Origin: Symbiodinium kawagutii
Taxonomy: Eukaryota > Sar > Dinophyceae > Suessiales > Symbiodiniaceae
Length of the DNA: 64,000 nt
Reading direction: 5' to 3'
Assembly (NCBI GenBank): GCA_009767595.1
Contig: VSDK01023723.1
Span: forward strand, 129,675-193,674
Below, piece by piece: positions 12,178-24,951 of the stretch. Below the pieces are notes generated by a model. That model was not told the DNA's origin. It made no database searches and saw only the letters and a program-made list of their open reading frames with translations. The translations under genes and the position numbers were made by a program. The first letter of the stretch is position 1; every line of letters starts with the position of its first letter.

Positions 12178-15100
12178 ATGCCAGGGCCCAAGATGCGAAG
12201 CGATCGGTCCGAGAGCAGCGCAACGCGAATCGCTGCCCTTCGCGCCTGAGGTCCTTCGACGACACGCACAAGGTCTACAGCCGTTTGGAAGCCATGAAGG
12301 TGGCAAAGGAACAGGTGGGGAAGCGGCCTGTGATCCACCGCGGCCTTGGTGTCAGCAGGGTCAAGGGCCACAGGCACCAGCCAGAGGTGGACTGATAAGG
12401 ACACAACCAGATCTGGATGATGCAGTTTGGAGATGTAGCTGAGTCATGCTGAGCCAATGTCATGAAGCAACTGTTGCGGTGCTAAAGCTCGCTTGGTTGG
12501 CCAAATGCACCATGTCACCCTGTAGCATCACTGTGCAGCACAGTTCATCATCGTGTTTTGACGGTGGTTGGACTCCTGCTTCCAGCGCAAACGCGTTGAC
12601 TCTCTAGCATACAGGTTCCAGACACAGAGACTTTCGCAGGGCTGCAAGAAATACATGGCTGTTATGATGAAGCAGATCCAGTAAGGGAATCATATTGGGA
12701 AGCTTCAAGACATCAGGCAGGTTCCAACTGACAATCCAACAAGCAGGGCAACCACACTGGGGCCGAGTCCCTCATGGCAGGCCCAGATGCGGGAGAGGGC
12801 AGCCGAGTATGTCAAGGAGGGGAGGAAGGCACCAGCGCTGCGGCTGTGGCTGTTATGGGGTCCATGAACAAATGGATGGTTTTCCTCGAGAAACCGCAGC
12901 GAGACTTTCTCTGTCCTGTAGGATGCCGATGATGCACGGAGGTAAATCCATCCAACGACGTCACGTAAAACTTCTGCGTTTTCTTGATCGAAACTGGTTA
13001 CCCGGTTAACTGCAACTTGTTAACAGCATCATTGTGATGGTTAACTGGTTAACTCTGCATCCGCGTCCAGGTTCCCGTAAAGGAGTGGCATGATGTGCAC
13101 GAGAGCCTAGCAACTTGCGGCTCCCAACCGACCGTCAGACTTGCACGAAGAGTGGCTAGCGAAGATAGTTGCACAAACCATTCTGAGGATCACAAAAGGG
13201 GTCCGTATATGTCCATATCAGCATCTATCAGCTAGAATCATGCAGCTTGCCGAAGGTTGCCTTTCATGGTCAGAGCTTCATGTGCTGCCGGGCATGCCAT
13301 GATGCACCAAGTGACCTATGGCGAGCCAAGGTACCGGAACACCATCACACGGAAGCTACAGCATCCTCCGGGCTTCAGACACCGTCAGGACACTGAGCAG
13401 CCTTGGCGCCACGATGTGACCTGAGGAAACTCCTGGAAGGTCATTGGAAGGATCTGGCGGATGAATCTGCTTGTTCTATAGATGTAGAGGATCATCACAG
13501 AGATCATTTCCTGCACTTGTCAGAAGAATTGCGATTTCGAGTTTTCGAAAAAAATGGTTTGGCATTCAGAAGCACCAGGTACATGACCATGCTTCAAGGA
13601 GGGGGAGACCCACAAAATCCATGAACTTTGTTGAAAATTGATACTCTCCACAGAGGGTCTGTATCCCGACCATGAATCATGATAGCAATCTATAGCGGTT
13701 GGCGTCCAGTTTGAGTGTTGCCGATCACTTTATGATCGGAATATATGTTTTTTACATATTTAATCCACCGGTCAACTGGTATGATATCAGCTGGGATAGG
13801 GGTTATATGTTCTCTGCAAGAATATGCACATAATGTTTCATGTACGTATGGTGTTCTTGTCTATCAGCAGTTAATAGCACATATCAAGATGCGATATTGG
13901 AGCGTCCAGGGCTCGCTGCTTTTTCACATTAAAACGTTGGCAATAAGTCCATCGTGGTGCCCCCCCGCAACAGAAGGGTGTTTTTTTTCTCGCGAAAAAG
14001 AATCATTTTGGGATGGTTTAGACATACCACTAGGTATAGACACGCATTCCAATCATCATCCTACTGTATCTCATCATCTCGCGGTTGTTTCGCAGCACCG
14101 TCACGGTTGAAGGAGCGCGAAGGCAAGCGTGACCAGACGGCCGAAGTGGCCAGCGAGCAACTTCCTCATGGCCGATGGATGTTGATGGATGTTGATGGCT
14201 TGGAGAAGCAGAAACAGATCATGGGAATCTCAGCAATGCAACAATTGTGACCACGCAACTAAGTCTAGTGGGAACATGCTCAAGTGGGGATCTAATCTTT
14301 TGATAGAATGGATATTCGGTCAATAGGTTGTATGATGTTGTATGAATTGTGAGAAGAGTACCAAACACACGTTACCCAGAATGTTGCGAAGAATTCCAGC
14401 TGCTTCGCTCGCGGCTGTGCAAATCTGGTCCCTGAAACTGACAAAGCCATGAATATTTTGATACATTTTGTGGGATTTCCAAAGGTCAATCACTTAATCA
14501 TGTGGATCTCTTGATGCCACCATCAATGTTTGATTGTAATCTATGATCGATTACCTCGTCATTTTGCTCGCAATTCTACCAATCAACATTTTGTGCTTGT
14601 AAATCATCATCCATTGCGCCGGCCGTTCTGGATGGGGTCTCCATCAGCCGTTGGTGGTCAACAATCAACCAGCTGGTGATCCAGAATGGCGATCAATGCG
14701 TTTGAGAGTGACCTGGTGTGCCACCAGGAATGTAGGTGACTACCAGGAATGTCCAGGAACAGGGTAACCATAGGCATGATATATGTATATATAGATATAC
14801 ATTTCAACGCATTTAATCACCAGGAGTTGAGTATTGCTTTTTACTTCATTTGCTATCATTCCAATGGTTCTTGGTTATATAATACCGTTGTAGTAATTAG
14901 TTCTTTGTATCGTTATTCCACTGCTGTTCATACCTATAGTTGAGAGGTACAGTTAGATTCCTGGAGTTAATCCTATTCTTAATAGTCATTATCCCCTGCC
15001 TATCATTCAATAGAACTAAGGTACTACACTCATTCATTTGTTCCCCTATAGTCATGATTGCTATCTAGTTGTCATTCTCCCCTATACTCAATCGCTTGCA

Positions 15101-18100
15101 ACTCCTTCAGCACTACCAAGGTCCACTGCTGGGAATGAGGAACGGAGAGCGCCGCAGGCCTGGGAAGCGAAGCTGCTTGGGAGTTGATGTTGGTTGCAGT
15201 TTCCTTGACGTGGCTTGAGTGACTGGGCTGGTTGGCAGTTGGGTGGCAGGTGGTGGGCAGTTGGTTGGCATGGTTGGTTGCTTCTTTGTTGAGCAGCACC
15301 TCCTTGGGCCTTCGCAAAGTGTGCTTGGCAGCATGGTTGCCATCATGTTTCCATTTTTTCTTTTAGATCCATGGGAAAAAGAACACGATTTCCGATAAAT
15401 CTTACAATTCTCATGCATTGCTTCCAAATAGTTTGCAGACGCACAGACTTGGTTCTCTGAATCTTTCTGGGCCCTTTCTGGGATCATGTCAACTAAATTT
15501 GCAAAGACTTACGCACATTCTTGGCAGAAGCGTAAGCAGACGGGATGTGGATTCCCGACTGTTCAATTAAACGCTAGAAAACACTGTCCACTGTCCTCGG
15601 AAGCATCCTGGCTTTCTTTGTCAGAGATAGGACGTGGATGGATTAGGCATAATGTTAGACATGCAACCCATGGAGTCCCCATTTAACATTCACGGGACAG
15701 TCCATCTTATTTCATCTTACCCCACAGATTTCCAGGATTGTCTCGCCATTAGCCTGGTTTGACAATCCCCTGCACCAAAAACGTAAAATTGGATACCTAT
15801 CCCGTGTCCCGGGAGAAAAAGCCGAAAACTACCTTGAACCATGCTCAGGAACCATGGCAATTTCCGTCAATCAACCACCACTAGCCACCATTGACCGCTG
15901 TTGATCACCATTCCTCGTCTATCTTCCAGCTACGAGGCCTCCATTCCCAAGGCCAAAGCCACGGTGACACCGCAGGTGAACTGCGGGTTGGTTGGGAATT
16001 CAAGAAGTGAATCTCTGCATTGAGCAGAGTCAAAAGCCCAGCTGGTTGGTTGATGCTGATGCTGATGTTGATGTTGATGCTGATGTTGATGTTGATGTTG
16101 ATGCTGATGTTGATGTTGATGTTGATGCTGATGTTGATGTTGATGTTGATGCTGATGTTGATGTTGATGTTGATGTTGATGCTGATGTTGATGTTGATGT
16201 TGATGTTGATGCTGATGTTGATGTTGATGTTGATGTTGATGCTGATGTTGATGTTGATGCTGATGTTGATGTTGATGCTGATGTTGATGTTGATGTTGAT
16301 GCTGATGTTGATGTTGATGTTGATTGGTAATGAAATGGACGAGTATGGTAGGATGCAAAGCAGCTAAGCAGCAGCGTGAAATGAGTGGAGAGGATGATGA
16401 CAGCAACGCCGGACTTTGGCTAGACCGCGTCCACATTTGCGACAAAATATGTAATAGATCTGGCATCAGCACCACTAAGCAGTCAGATTCAAAGATTGAT
16501 GGTTTGAAGAGTCTCTTCTTTTCATACGGTGTCCATTGTATGAAGGATTGAAGTATACATATATTGAAGTGGTAAATTGCATGGATTTTTCTTACTCATC
16601 AGCAGTCAAACAAGGACACACCGCTGCATGTCACCATGTGTAGCTTCAGTGTTCTATGCAGGCGGCACAACTTCCCCCACCACCGCCCATGGCACCGAAG
16701 ATGTGCAGGGCCTAAGGGACTGGTGGTGCCTGCGAAATTGGTTTGCGAAGAATTTCTTTTTCGGATTCTTTGAAAGTGGAAGAGAAAAAGTCATGAAACT
16801 CACGTGAAAGTGATGGGCACGATTTCAATCAGTGTGAATTGGTCATCCAAGATTGTTCCATTTAGAAGCTCGCACTTTGATATCCTGTGATAGTCACACC
16901 AGACTAAACTCTTTCTGTGATGTAGAGTCCCCATAGGCCAAGACCAGGTGGGCCCCCAGCAGTTATAAGTTGACTAATAAGCCAGCTAGCTATTTAGAAA
17001 TATTCACAATAGCAGATCCGGCTTGACCCGGCTGTATAAAAAAAATGCAGTGTCTACCGTTTGGGATATTGGGAGGATTGATGATGTTTATCTTCTTGAT
17101 TCTCATCTCAAGGTGTACACATGTACCTTTCCCAGGTTTGGACAGCACGGTAGGCTTGCGCAGCGGGTCCAATCATTCAGCTAGGTCATACCAGCAATTG
17201 CCCGCTGCAGCTCCAGCACCCTGCCGGAGCCTCAAAATCGCGGCTTCAGTGCTGAAAGGACGCGAGAAGGGAATTTCATGCATATAAGGAACCTTTCGGA
17301 AAGGCTCTTTGGTTGCCCAGATTCAAGCATGCATTAAAGCAGGCAGTCCCTGCGAAGCATTGCAAAACCCAAGAGCGAGCTCTTGGTTTTCGTGGCGATT
17401 GCTCGTGGTTGGTAGCGGTTCTCCAAAATTCTAAGAACTTTGCAGAAGCAAATCGCCTTAACCGAGTTCCTGGATCCAGAAATTTTAAGAGACCAATTCG
17501 CCTTAACATGAAAGTGGCTAAGCCTTGGTGGATTTTGGTCTCTTGAAATCAGAGATACCATGAGATCCCCAAGTTCCAGGTGCCTCCGGCCAACTACCGC
17601 TGGGGATCCCAAGACTGTTACCGTGGGTTAAGCAGGCTGCATGACCGAGAAACCATGATGTTCAGAAGGTGTACTTCGAAAGACTTGATTTGGGTGTCCA
17701 TCATCCATAATTAGTGATTAGATTATTGACTGTCCATTTAGACAACTGTTATGGATTATGGTGTGTTCTTGCGGGTCATTGCAAAAGATGCCCACCACTT
17801 GAGATGGGATTCCCGATTGGCCCTGCTGCATCATATGTTTGAACACGTGCACATCGTGCACTCTCATGTAATCTCCAAGCCTTAGTGCGCTTCAGCCGTT
17901 CAGAAGATGCTTCAGCACTTTGACGTTGAGTTCAAAGCCGATTTCCCTGGGTTCGATTTATACCAAAATATAGGTCAGACACATAGCAATGCCCCAACCA
18001 AAAAAGCCAAGCAACCTGTAGAGTTCAAAATTCCGGATGGCTTGCTATCGTAGTCCGCGGCTGTTATCATTTTACAATTCCTGAGCTGGTTGTTAACTGG

Positions 18101-19407
18101 AGAGTATGCAAGAAATTGTTAAGGTTGGTGGATCTCCATTTTGTTGACCACTGTTGAATTTTGATCGATCATATCATCATATCCCAACACTAATGGTTCC
18201 CCGTTGACTGATTTGCCAGTTGTCATCCGCAGTGACATGTTGGCTGATATCCCAGTCATAGTTGGTCGACAACGGTTGTTCTCTCAATAGCTAACCACTA
18301 TTATTTGCTACTTCTTTCTTGTTGATGTCCCTTACCAGCCAATGTTACTTTTTTTTGGCTATTGGCCTTCAACAATTGCTGTTTGCTCTCATTTCCCTGT
18401 AATTTTCCTCTTACAATGAGTGTCAGCTAATTAGACCTTGGTTGATATCATACCGGTCCGTGACCACCAAGAACAACGTTTCCCCATTACCACTTTTGAT
18501 CATCTTTGATTGTTGGCTGACATTCCATATCCTTGTATATAAGCCCTGTTATGATTCATTATCCCGTTACGATCAGTACAGTATCCATTGGTCAAATGTT
18601 GGATGATATCCCATTGATTATGAGCCATTGCCATCCGAAGTTATCCATGACTAACCATAACTAGCCATACGAAACAACATTGACCATAAAGAGCTACCCA
18701 TAATCAACCATCGCTAACCACGACCCACTATGATCAGCCAGCATTCACCTTTGATTATGCTTAGTGATGCTTGATTATGGTTATATATATATATATACTT
18801 GGAAAAGGTCACACCATGACTAGCTACCCATAGGTTCCACCATGATTGGGCTACCCATAGGTTCCACCATGACTAGCTACCCAAAGGTTCCACCATGACT
18901 AGCTACCTCTAAGCAACCATTCAACTTTGGTTGATATCCCTTTGATCTTGTTGCACCTTGCCTCAGGTTCTGGAATGCAGCGGCCCCAGTGGCAGCTCAG
19001 GCAAGCGAGGGCAGTTTTTCACGAGCTTTGGTTGACCGGCGAGATTTATTGGTTGGTTAAGAAATAAACCATTACTTGGTGACGAATGACCAGCTAGGTA
19101 TTGAATGTATAGGTTTACTTGGAACAAATTCTTTAGTTGCTATCAAATAGATTATTAGTATTAGGCATTACACGACTATCAGATAATTTGTTGCAAGTTG
19201 TTAGTGGTTAAACAAGCTATTCAATTCGAATAGATTATTGGTATTAAACCAAGTGTTTTACGTTCAATAATATACGAGATGATTGGCATTGATTATCAAT
19301 GAATCACCAGTTCTTCTACTACTATACAAGTGTTAATGGTTAAAAACCTGTCATTAGCCATTAATTGATCAGCTTTTTTAATGGTTCGCAATTCTTGCTT
19401 TAGCTCC

Positions 19408-19438
<31 letters not shown>

Positions 19439-20728
19439 CTTCTTCTTCTTCTTCTTCTTCTTCTTCTTCTTCTTCTTCTTCTTCGTTTTTTTGGGATTTC
19501 ACCTCGGCAACACATGGAGAAGCTTCGCTTTCTTTGGGAGTTCACCTTCTCAACGCATTGAGAGCAGCATTTTTTTTGCCAACCTTTGGCCCACTGGAGA
19601 GTTGGGTGTGCCATGTTTCTCCGTGGGAGGCGGCCTGGCCACCGGACCCAATGAGGCACAGGGCAGGTTGGTTCGGTTGGTTGCTTCAGAAAGAGGCGAC
19701 CTTCAGATACCTGCAGAATTCAAATACCTTCAAATGCGTGCAGCTCACATAGAAAGAATATTTTATGAGTTTAAGCACAGAATATCATATATCAGTAATA
19801 GCATAGCACACGTGTCTACATATGTACATGTGCGCAATCACCCATGTATTGTTGTATATCTACAATTACGTATGCACTCGCAGGCGTTGGTACCAATGAT
19901 CAATGTGTGCCCGCGCACGACATTGCATTGCAGTACATTGCGTTACATTGTAGCGCGTTGGATTACATTGCATACATGCTATCATATTCATTAATTGCTT
20001 GATAGACATTGCACCGCGTTGCATTACGTTGCACTACACTACACGATACACCACACTTCATTGCATCACATAGATGCACAAACACACATCCAAACATAAA
20101 CACATGCAAGCATGCATCCACGATGTATCTTCGTGCGATTGTTCTGAAACATCCAACAACATGAAGCTTCATGATGCATCTCACCACATGAGCCAAACAG
20201 TATCAGGTTGAGTGTTCGTGGGGTCGCAACAGGGCCGAACGAGTCAAAATATCTGGTACCCTCGGGGGTCACCTGATGCCTTGCTGGGCGACTGTGTCTA
20301 TCCCTGGAAGTGGTGGATTCCCTGGCAGTTTCGCCGCCTTTTGGGAAGCTTACGGGAAGACCCATCGTTTTTAGGCGAACATCCCATGATTAAATCGTCA
20401 TAAAATTCCTATCACTGTGAATCATTTATCACGGTTATGATGGTGATGCATCATGATGCAACATGGCTGTGAAATGTCATGAGTCATTATTAGACCGTCA
20501 TGTTGTCCATCAATGATCATGAACGATTCTTCATTGGCAGACGGAGTCGCTTCTGACACGTTTGTGAAGTTGCTGGGTGGCCGACCGTTGCACGCTGCGG
20601 CAGATACCAGTTGCCAGCCCCGAACCTGTTTCAGCCCATGGCGATGAGGCTGGAGCTGTGTTGAAGGATCGATCCACACAGTACCCAGTTGCTGAGCTCC
20701 AGCTGTTGAGGGCCATGGAGTTTTAGAA
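12178..20728 (+). CDS. Scattered candidate exons of unrecognised gene(s)
   Basis: Several short open frames have protein-like composition and AG-G starts, but no family is recognised. About 12178-12314 is charged (reads ...KRSVREQRNANR..., donor GT) and joins in phase to 12747-12917 (...MNKWMVFLEKPQRDFLCP) and then to a frame opening at 13071 (VPVKEWHDVHES). Further pieces are 14113-14160 (EREGKRDQTAEVASEQL), 15937-15975 (ASIPKAKATVTPQ, clean AG...GT borders), about 16660-16705 (proline-rich, AAQLPPPPPMAPKM), about 18966-19058 (FWNAAAPVAAQASEGSF), about 20220-20400 (...DALLGDCVYPWKWW...) and 20601-20728 (...VASPEPVSAHGDEAG...). They may belong to one or several genes. Between them the DNA is AT-rich with CAAC/GTTG-rich low-complexity sequence. 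Confidence 0.3.
16051..16324. repeat. TGATGY trinucleotide-based array
   Basis: An array of TGATGT and TGATGC hexamers that is open in several frames on both strands, giving LM, DV/DA and HQ dipeptide runs. The long open frames over it are a consequence of the repeat, not evidence of a gene. Confidence 0.9.
18813..18907. repeat. 26/27-bp tandem repeat, about 3.6 units
   Basis: Three full units of about 26 bp, each with ACCATGA near its start and ending GGTTCC, plus a partial fourth. One unit has a 1-bp insertion. It sits in non-coding DNA after a short TA run. Confidence 0.8.
19409..19484. repeat. (TTC)n microsatellite
   Basis: About 25 uninterrupted TTC units. They read as poly-Ser on the plus strand and poly-Glu or poly-Arg on the minus strand, so the overlapping open frames are artefacts. 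A frame just downstream (about 19580-19690, ...GGGLATGPNEAQG...) could be an exon but is not recognised. Confidence 0.95.
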
Positions 20729-20878
20729 GATTCATGTTTTTTTTGCGTGTTTTTTTCAGGCTTCTGGGTTTTTACTTCTGGAAACATGTGGAACATGTGT
20801 AGCCGTTGCTGGTTGCGACATCACACGCCTTGTGATCCTGACAAGAAAAAAGAGCTGCGGAGATTGAACCCTACTGAT

Positions 20879-20943
20879 GGTTTGACCACCCACCCGTTTG
20901 ACCACCTTGACCACTTGACCACCTTGAACACCTTGACCACCTC
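20879..20943. repeat. Degenerate 9-bp TTGACCACC repeat
   Basis: Six or seven imperfect TTGACCACC units in non-coding DNA. From 20944 to 21851 I see no supportable gene. Confidence 0.7.
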
Positions 20944-21851
20944 GACTGGCTCGCATTTGCGAAAGAATTCCCCGACCATGAGTATAGAATTAAGATTGGG
21001 CAAAAGAAGGTTTCAACTTTCAACATGTTTTAAGGACGGGTTAATGTTTGTTCTGAGCGCACACCTCGTGCTTTGCATCAATGTATGCTGATATTATGTT
21101 GATCCCTACTTGCCGAACCATGCTTTAAAGTGGGTAGTGATGTTAGTTGTTTTCTATTGGCTTTGGATATCTCCGACTCATTGAGCTCTGCCAACGTTGG
21201 ATGTCAGCCATTGCTGCGTTGCCAGTCCGCCGAGTGGTTTCCCACCGTTCGGAGTGCCAAGATGTGCCAAGATGGGACGCATGTGAGTCCACGGGATCCA
21301 AGTTATCCGCGCTTTTGCTCAGAACGACCAAATTTCATGGCGATTTATTAGTTGACATGGATTCCAATCCAAATCCGCTTGGCTTCACGGTTTCCCCAGT
21401 TTGACATGTCGCTTTCCACTGGTCTGTGACACCTTGGTTTTGGTTCCCAAACGAACAGAATCAGTGAACTGCTGCTCCAAACTGCCGAAATCTTTGATGC
21501 TGTCAAAGTCACCAGTTGGTTGTACCCAATATGAAGCTAAACATCAACTGGTGACTGTTGACTGACATTGGGTACCCCATAGTTGGTTGTTAACCACCTC
21601 AACTGATGACTTTGTCATTGACAATTCACCACCATTGACCACCATCAGCAGTTGGTTGACCACCTATTGGTACTACACATTTCGTTGGTCAATGTTGGCC
21701 TCCTCGGTGTGGATGTCGCTGATGTCGCTGAGGCCGAGTCAACCACCCGCTGGGACACTGAGGGAGGGGCGCGCCACGTGGTGCTTCAGCAACAAGGGAT
21801 GGTTCGGATCACGGGTGGGATGTAGTGACCATGGAGTAGTAGTATGTTGTA

Positions 21852-21930
21852 GAGCAGTACACTTTGTACGTAGGGACATGAGTGGAATGGATGTGAAGTT
21901 TGGGCTCAAAAAGCTGGAGCTTTTTGAAGA
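21852..21930 (+). repeat. Split direct repeat A1 (left terminus)
   Basis: These 79 bases are identical to 29713-29791. The ORF1 ATG follows immediately at 21931. Homology beyond the 79 bases is blurred: CCACCCAC recurs after an 8-base offset. Confidence 0.85.
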
Positions 21931-22680
21931 ATGGCGATCCACCCACTTGCCATGGACACCTTGGACAGGGTTCCGGGTCTTTCGCATGGGCATCTCGGTT
22001 GGCAACAACATATGCCCGAATTGTTGGCATGGCTGTGGATGTGGGAACAGCTCTTGACCCTGATTCCAAGCCCCAACCGACCGCCCCTGAGCGATTTGCT
22101 GGATGACCTTGGCAAGGGAGCAGTGTCCGCCTGTGTGCAGGCCGCAACTGGGGCCAGCAACATGGTCTTCCCCGGTGTGGATCGCGACTGGGATGCAGGG
22201 TTCATCGACGAGATGATGGAGCATCTTCGCCAGTCCTTGGACATGTTCACAGTGACGTTGTCCTCCTGGATCACTCATGGGGAATGCCGTACCGTCACCG
22301 TGGTTCAGCACATGGAGGCTTTGGGCTACTTGGTTAGCGGCTCTACGGAGATGCAATCACTGCCAGTGGTTGCGCTGCTGGATGAGTGGTTGCGTTCTTT
22401 GCTGAATCATGTTGCGGACTCCCAGTATGAGATCGCCAAGGAGCAGATGCGGGATCGCGTGGCCAACGTTGCTGAGGACCACTTTCGCAGCCCTCGTGCC
22501 GTGCTTGAGTGCATTCGAGGCCTGGGGGACCAACCCTTGTCGGCTACCTTGGATCGTGAACCTCGAGGTGGAGTTCCTTCGGCTTCTGGCGTGCGTCGCC
22601 CTACCCAACGTATGCCTGAGGACAACAGCTGTCGGGACTCGTCTTCTCGGTCGGCCTCTCGTTCCAGGTCACGGTCATAG
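21931..22680 (+). CDS. Retrotransposon ORF1, SR-tailed protein
   Basis: A 249-residue frame starting at an ATG that abuts repeat A1. A mostly helical, acidic middle part is followed by a basic serine/arginine-rich tail (SSSRSASRSRSRS at the C-terminus), which suggests nucleic-acid binding. I recognise no catalytic motif and no zinc knuckle. The real start could be an internal Met, since the first 40 residues are low in coding character. It lies 307 bases upstream of the recombinase start in the same orientation. Its role is inferred only from position and composition: it may be a second nucleocapsid-like protein, or an accessory factor of the element. Confidence 0.55.
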   Translation: MAIHPLAMDTLDRVPGLSHGHLGWQQHMPELLAWLWMWEQLLTLIPSPNRPPLSDLLDDLGKGAVSACVQAATGASNMVFPGVDRDWDAGFIDEMMEHLRQSLDMFTVTLSSWITHGECRTVTVVQHMEALGYLVSGSTEMQSLPVVALLDEWLRSLLNHVADSQYEIAKEQMRDRVANVAEDHFRSPRAVLECIRGLGDQPLSATLDREPRGGVPSASGVRRPTQRMPEDNSCRDSSSRSASRSRSRS

Positions 22681-22987
22681 GATGCTACAGCAGCATCCAT
22701 GTCTTTTTACCGCACCGATCTGCGAGTTCATCGGTGGCAAAATGGCTGCTAGCTGAGTTGGCCCCCCTTTCACTGCGATGCTTCCCTGAACGTTTTTATT
22801 TGGGTTTGTTTGTTTTTGGTTATCCCCTGAAGGTTGGTTGCAGTCAGCCTGCATTTTGCTTGCCATGAGGGTTGCATGGGGTTGGTATCATGTTGCATGT
22901 TTTTCCTTTCACACATGACACGAGTCACGTCACTTCACAGTCCACAGGGTGTGGACCATACACAGAATCGTGTTCGGACCGCCGCAG

Positions 22988-24703
22988 ATGGCTAAGCTAG
23001 AGGAGGTGTGGCAAGCCCTCCGTGAAGCCCAGCTGGAGGCTTTGGCACCCGAACTGCTGCGCCATGGTGTGCGGTGCATGTCCGACCTTCATTTGAAGGC
23101 GGCTGCCCTGCTTGACAGTGGGATCAAGCAGTGGCAACTTGAGAAGTTGTTAGCCGGTCCCCAGCGGGTGGAGACTGTTGCAACTCCAGCTCGGGCCGAT
23201 CTCCCTGTGCCCTTTAGCGGGAGGCGTGCCTCTCTTGCTGCAGCTTTGGCGGCTGGGAAGCCCAATGAAAGGAAGCGCTCGTTGGAGTTGTTGGACTCCG
23301 ATGTGTTGGCCAAGTCCACCAACCCGACACAGGATGCCCGGGTCCGTACTTACCTGGCGATCTGTAGGGTTTGGGACCAGGAACCATGGCCACTTTCAGT
23401 GCATTCGGTTCGTTGCTTCGGTGCCTCCATGAAGGTTGGGGGATATCGCAGCGCAGCTGTTTACTTCCAGGCCGTGTGCAGTCACCAGCAACGTGTGCTT
23501 AGGACATCGGTGTCTTCGTTGATCAGGTGCTGCATTCGCGATTGTGTCAGGTCGATCTTGAGAGGACTTGGCGTCTCCAAGCTCAAGGACAGCTTCGATG
23601 CCCTGAAGTTAGGCGAGATTCGCACTGCTGCTGTTGATGGCCCCTTTGATTTTGGCTGTGACGACCACATCAAGGACATGGTCATCATTTGCACCTGGTA
23701 TATGCTGCGTGAATCCGAGATGTCACAAGCTTGTTTGAACCACCTCAGTTTGGTGGGTGACGAAGCTCAGCTTTTGATACCCATTCACAAAACGGATGGC
23801 TATGGCAAGTTGTCGTGCAGATCACTGAAGTGCTCTTGCCGCTTGACCATGCATCGCATGTGCGTTTGGCATGCGGTGGAGCGACACCTTCTTCGTGTTC
23901 ATCAACATGCTGCATTGGCTGCCCGCAACAGCTTTCCATTGTTTCCCACTGCTGAAGGAGCTCATGCAAGCAAGGCGAAGTTCATCGCGGCCATCAGAAG
24001 AGTGATTGAGCTGACCGGCACACCTTTGACTCGAGATGATCCGAACGGTCGCCAGCTTGACCGATTTTCCGGCCATACATTGCGTGTGGCGGGTGCACAG
24101 ATGTTATCCCGTGCAGGGGTGGCATTGGAACATATCCAACTGCTGGGGCGTTGGTCATCCCAGGCCGTTCTTCGGTACACCCAGGACAGTGCATTGACCG
24201 TCGTCCCCGAGATCACACACGTGGTGGCTGGCAGCTCCTCGTCTTCCAGTTTGCCTTCAGTGCCTCAGGTGTCGGTGGTTACAGCCCCTGCTACTCCTGC
24301 ACCGGTTGTCGAAGCTCCTGTCGCAGCACAGCAGCCGGATCCATCCTCGCCTCTGTTTGACGAGGACAAGTGGAACCAGTTGGCCGATCTTCAACATGAC
24401 ATGATGGCTCTACGTCAGAGCTTGCAGAAGCCTGCAGTTAGCTATGTGTTTCGCCCTCGAGCCAAAGTTTTGCATATGCCATGTCCATATGAGGCCGACA
24501 ATGCTCCCAACAGTTGGAGGACCCGGTGTGGCTGCACATATGGCAATGCCAATTTTTGGAGAACTTCGGATTGCCCCTCACACCTGCGGAAGTGCAGGAA
24601 GTGTTTTGGTACTGAGGGTGCGTCTGATTCGGATGATAGCAGTTCATCTTCTAAGTCTGGAGTGGTGTCCACGGATGGCGACTCCTCCAGCGATTCATGT
24701 TGA
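22988..24703 (+). CDS. Tyrosine recombinase of the retrotransposon
   Basis: A 571-residue protein that would integrate a circular double-stranded DNA copy of the element by strand exchange. Counting from the ATG at 22988, the catalytic set is complete: R241 in LRESEM, H363 and R366 in GHTLR, W389 in GRWSS (the position held by His or Trp in the family), and the nucleophile Y397 in LRYTQ. An alpha-helical N-terminal region (residues 1-70) and a core-binding region precede the catalytic fold. A Ser/Pro/Val-rich linker follows. After it comes a Cys-rich segment (RCGCTYG...DCPSHLRKCRKC) that looks metal-binding. The tail is acidic and Ser-rich. Reading frame is open upstream of this ATG to 22949, but without an earlier ATG. 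The placement before Gag is unusual for DIRS-like elements. Confidence 0.88.
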   Translation: MAKLEEVWQALREAQLEALAPELLRHGVRCMSDLHLKAAALLDSGIKQWQLEKLLAGPQRVETVATPARADLPVPFSGRRASLAAALAAGKPNERKRSLELLDSDVLAKSTNPTQDARVRTYLAICRVWDQEPWPLSVHSVRCFGASMKVGGYRSAAVYFQAVCSHQQRVLRTSVSSLIRCCIRDCVRSILRGLGVSKLKDSFDALKLGEIRTAAVDGPFDFGCDDHIKDMVIICTWYMLRESEMSQACLNHLSLVGDEAQLLIPIHKTDGYGKLSCRSLKCSCRLTMHRMCVWHAVERHLLRVHQHAALAARNSFPLFPTAEGAHASKAKFIAAIRRVIELTGTPLTRDDPNGRQLDRFSGHTLRVAGAQMLSRAGVALEHIQLLGRWSSQAVLRYTQDSALTVVPEITHVVAGSSSSSSLPSVPQVSVVTAPATPAPVVEAPVAAQQPDPSSPLFDEDKWNQLADLQHDMMALRQSLQKPAVSYVFRPRAKVLHMPCPYEADNAPNSWRTRCGCTYGNANFWRTSDCPSHLRKCRKCFGTEGASDSDDSSSSSKSGVVSTDGDSSSDSC

Positions 24704-24951
24704 CACAGCTGGATGTCAACAACTGGTGGGTGAAACATTAGTCGCGGCCAGCTGGTTGCCGTGCCTTTCCCCTCGAACTTTTTCGGTTGGATTGTGTTAC
24801 CAAGGTTGTGATTTACCTTTTGGGGTTACCTTTGTTTGGGGAACTTGCGCTGCCTGTGTCGGTCGTGGTTGATTCACGTTAGGCCAGGTTCACTCAGGTT
24901 TCCTTTCTTTTCTTTTTGTGATTTGTTGCAGCTCACACCCTGCATGTGCTC

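Noticed and set aside
16020..16475. Long open frames with LM, DV or HQ repeats on both strands
   Set aside because: They exist only because a TGATGY array has no stop in several frames; no non-repeat coding sequence is attached.
20185..20275. Minus-strand Copia RT fragment (reads GTRYFDSFGPVATPRTLNL)
   Set aside because: Resembles the YF.TF.PV block of Copia RT over about 20 residues, but no neighbouring RT motif is present and plus-strand frames over the same bases look as good.
21890..21915. TTTGGGCTCAAAAAG in the 79-bp repeat as a relict spliced leader
   Set aside because: Only the TTTGG and CTCAA parts match and the upstream half does not; the sequence is better explained as part of the element's terminal repeat.
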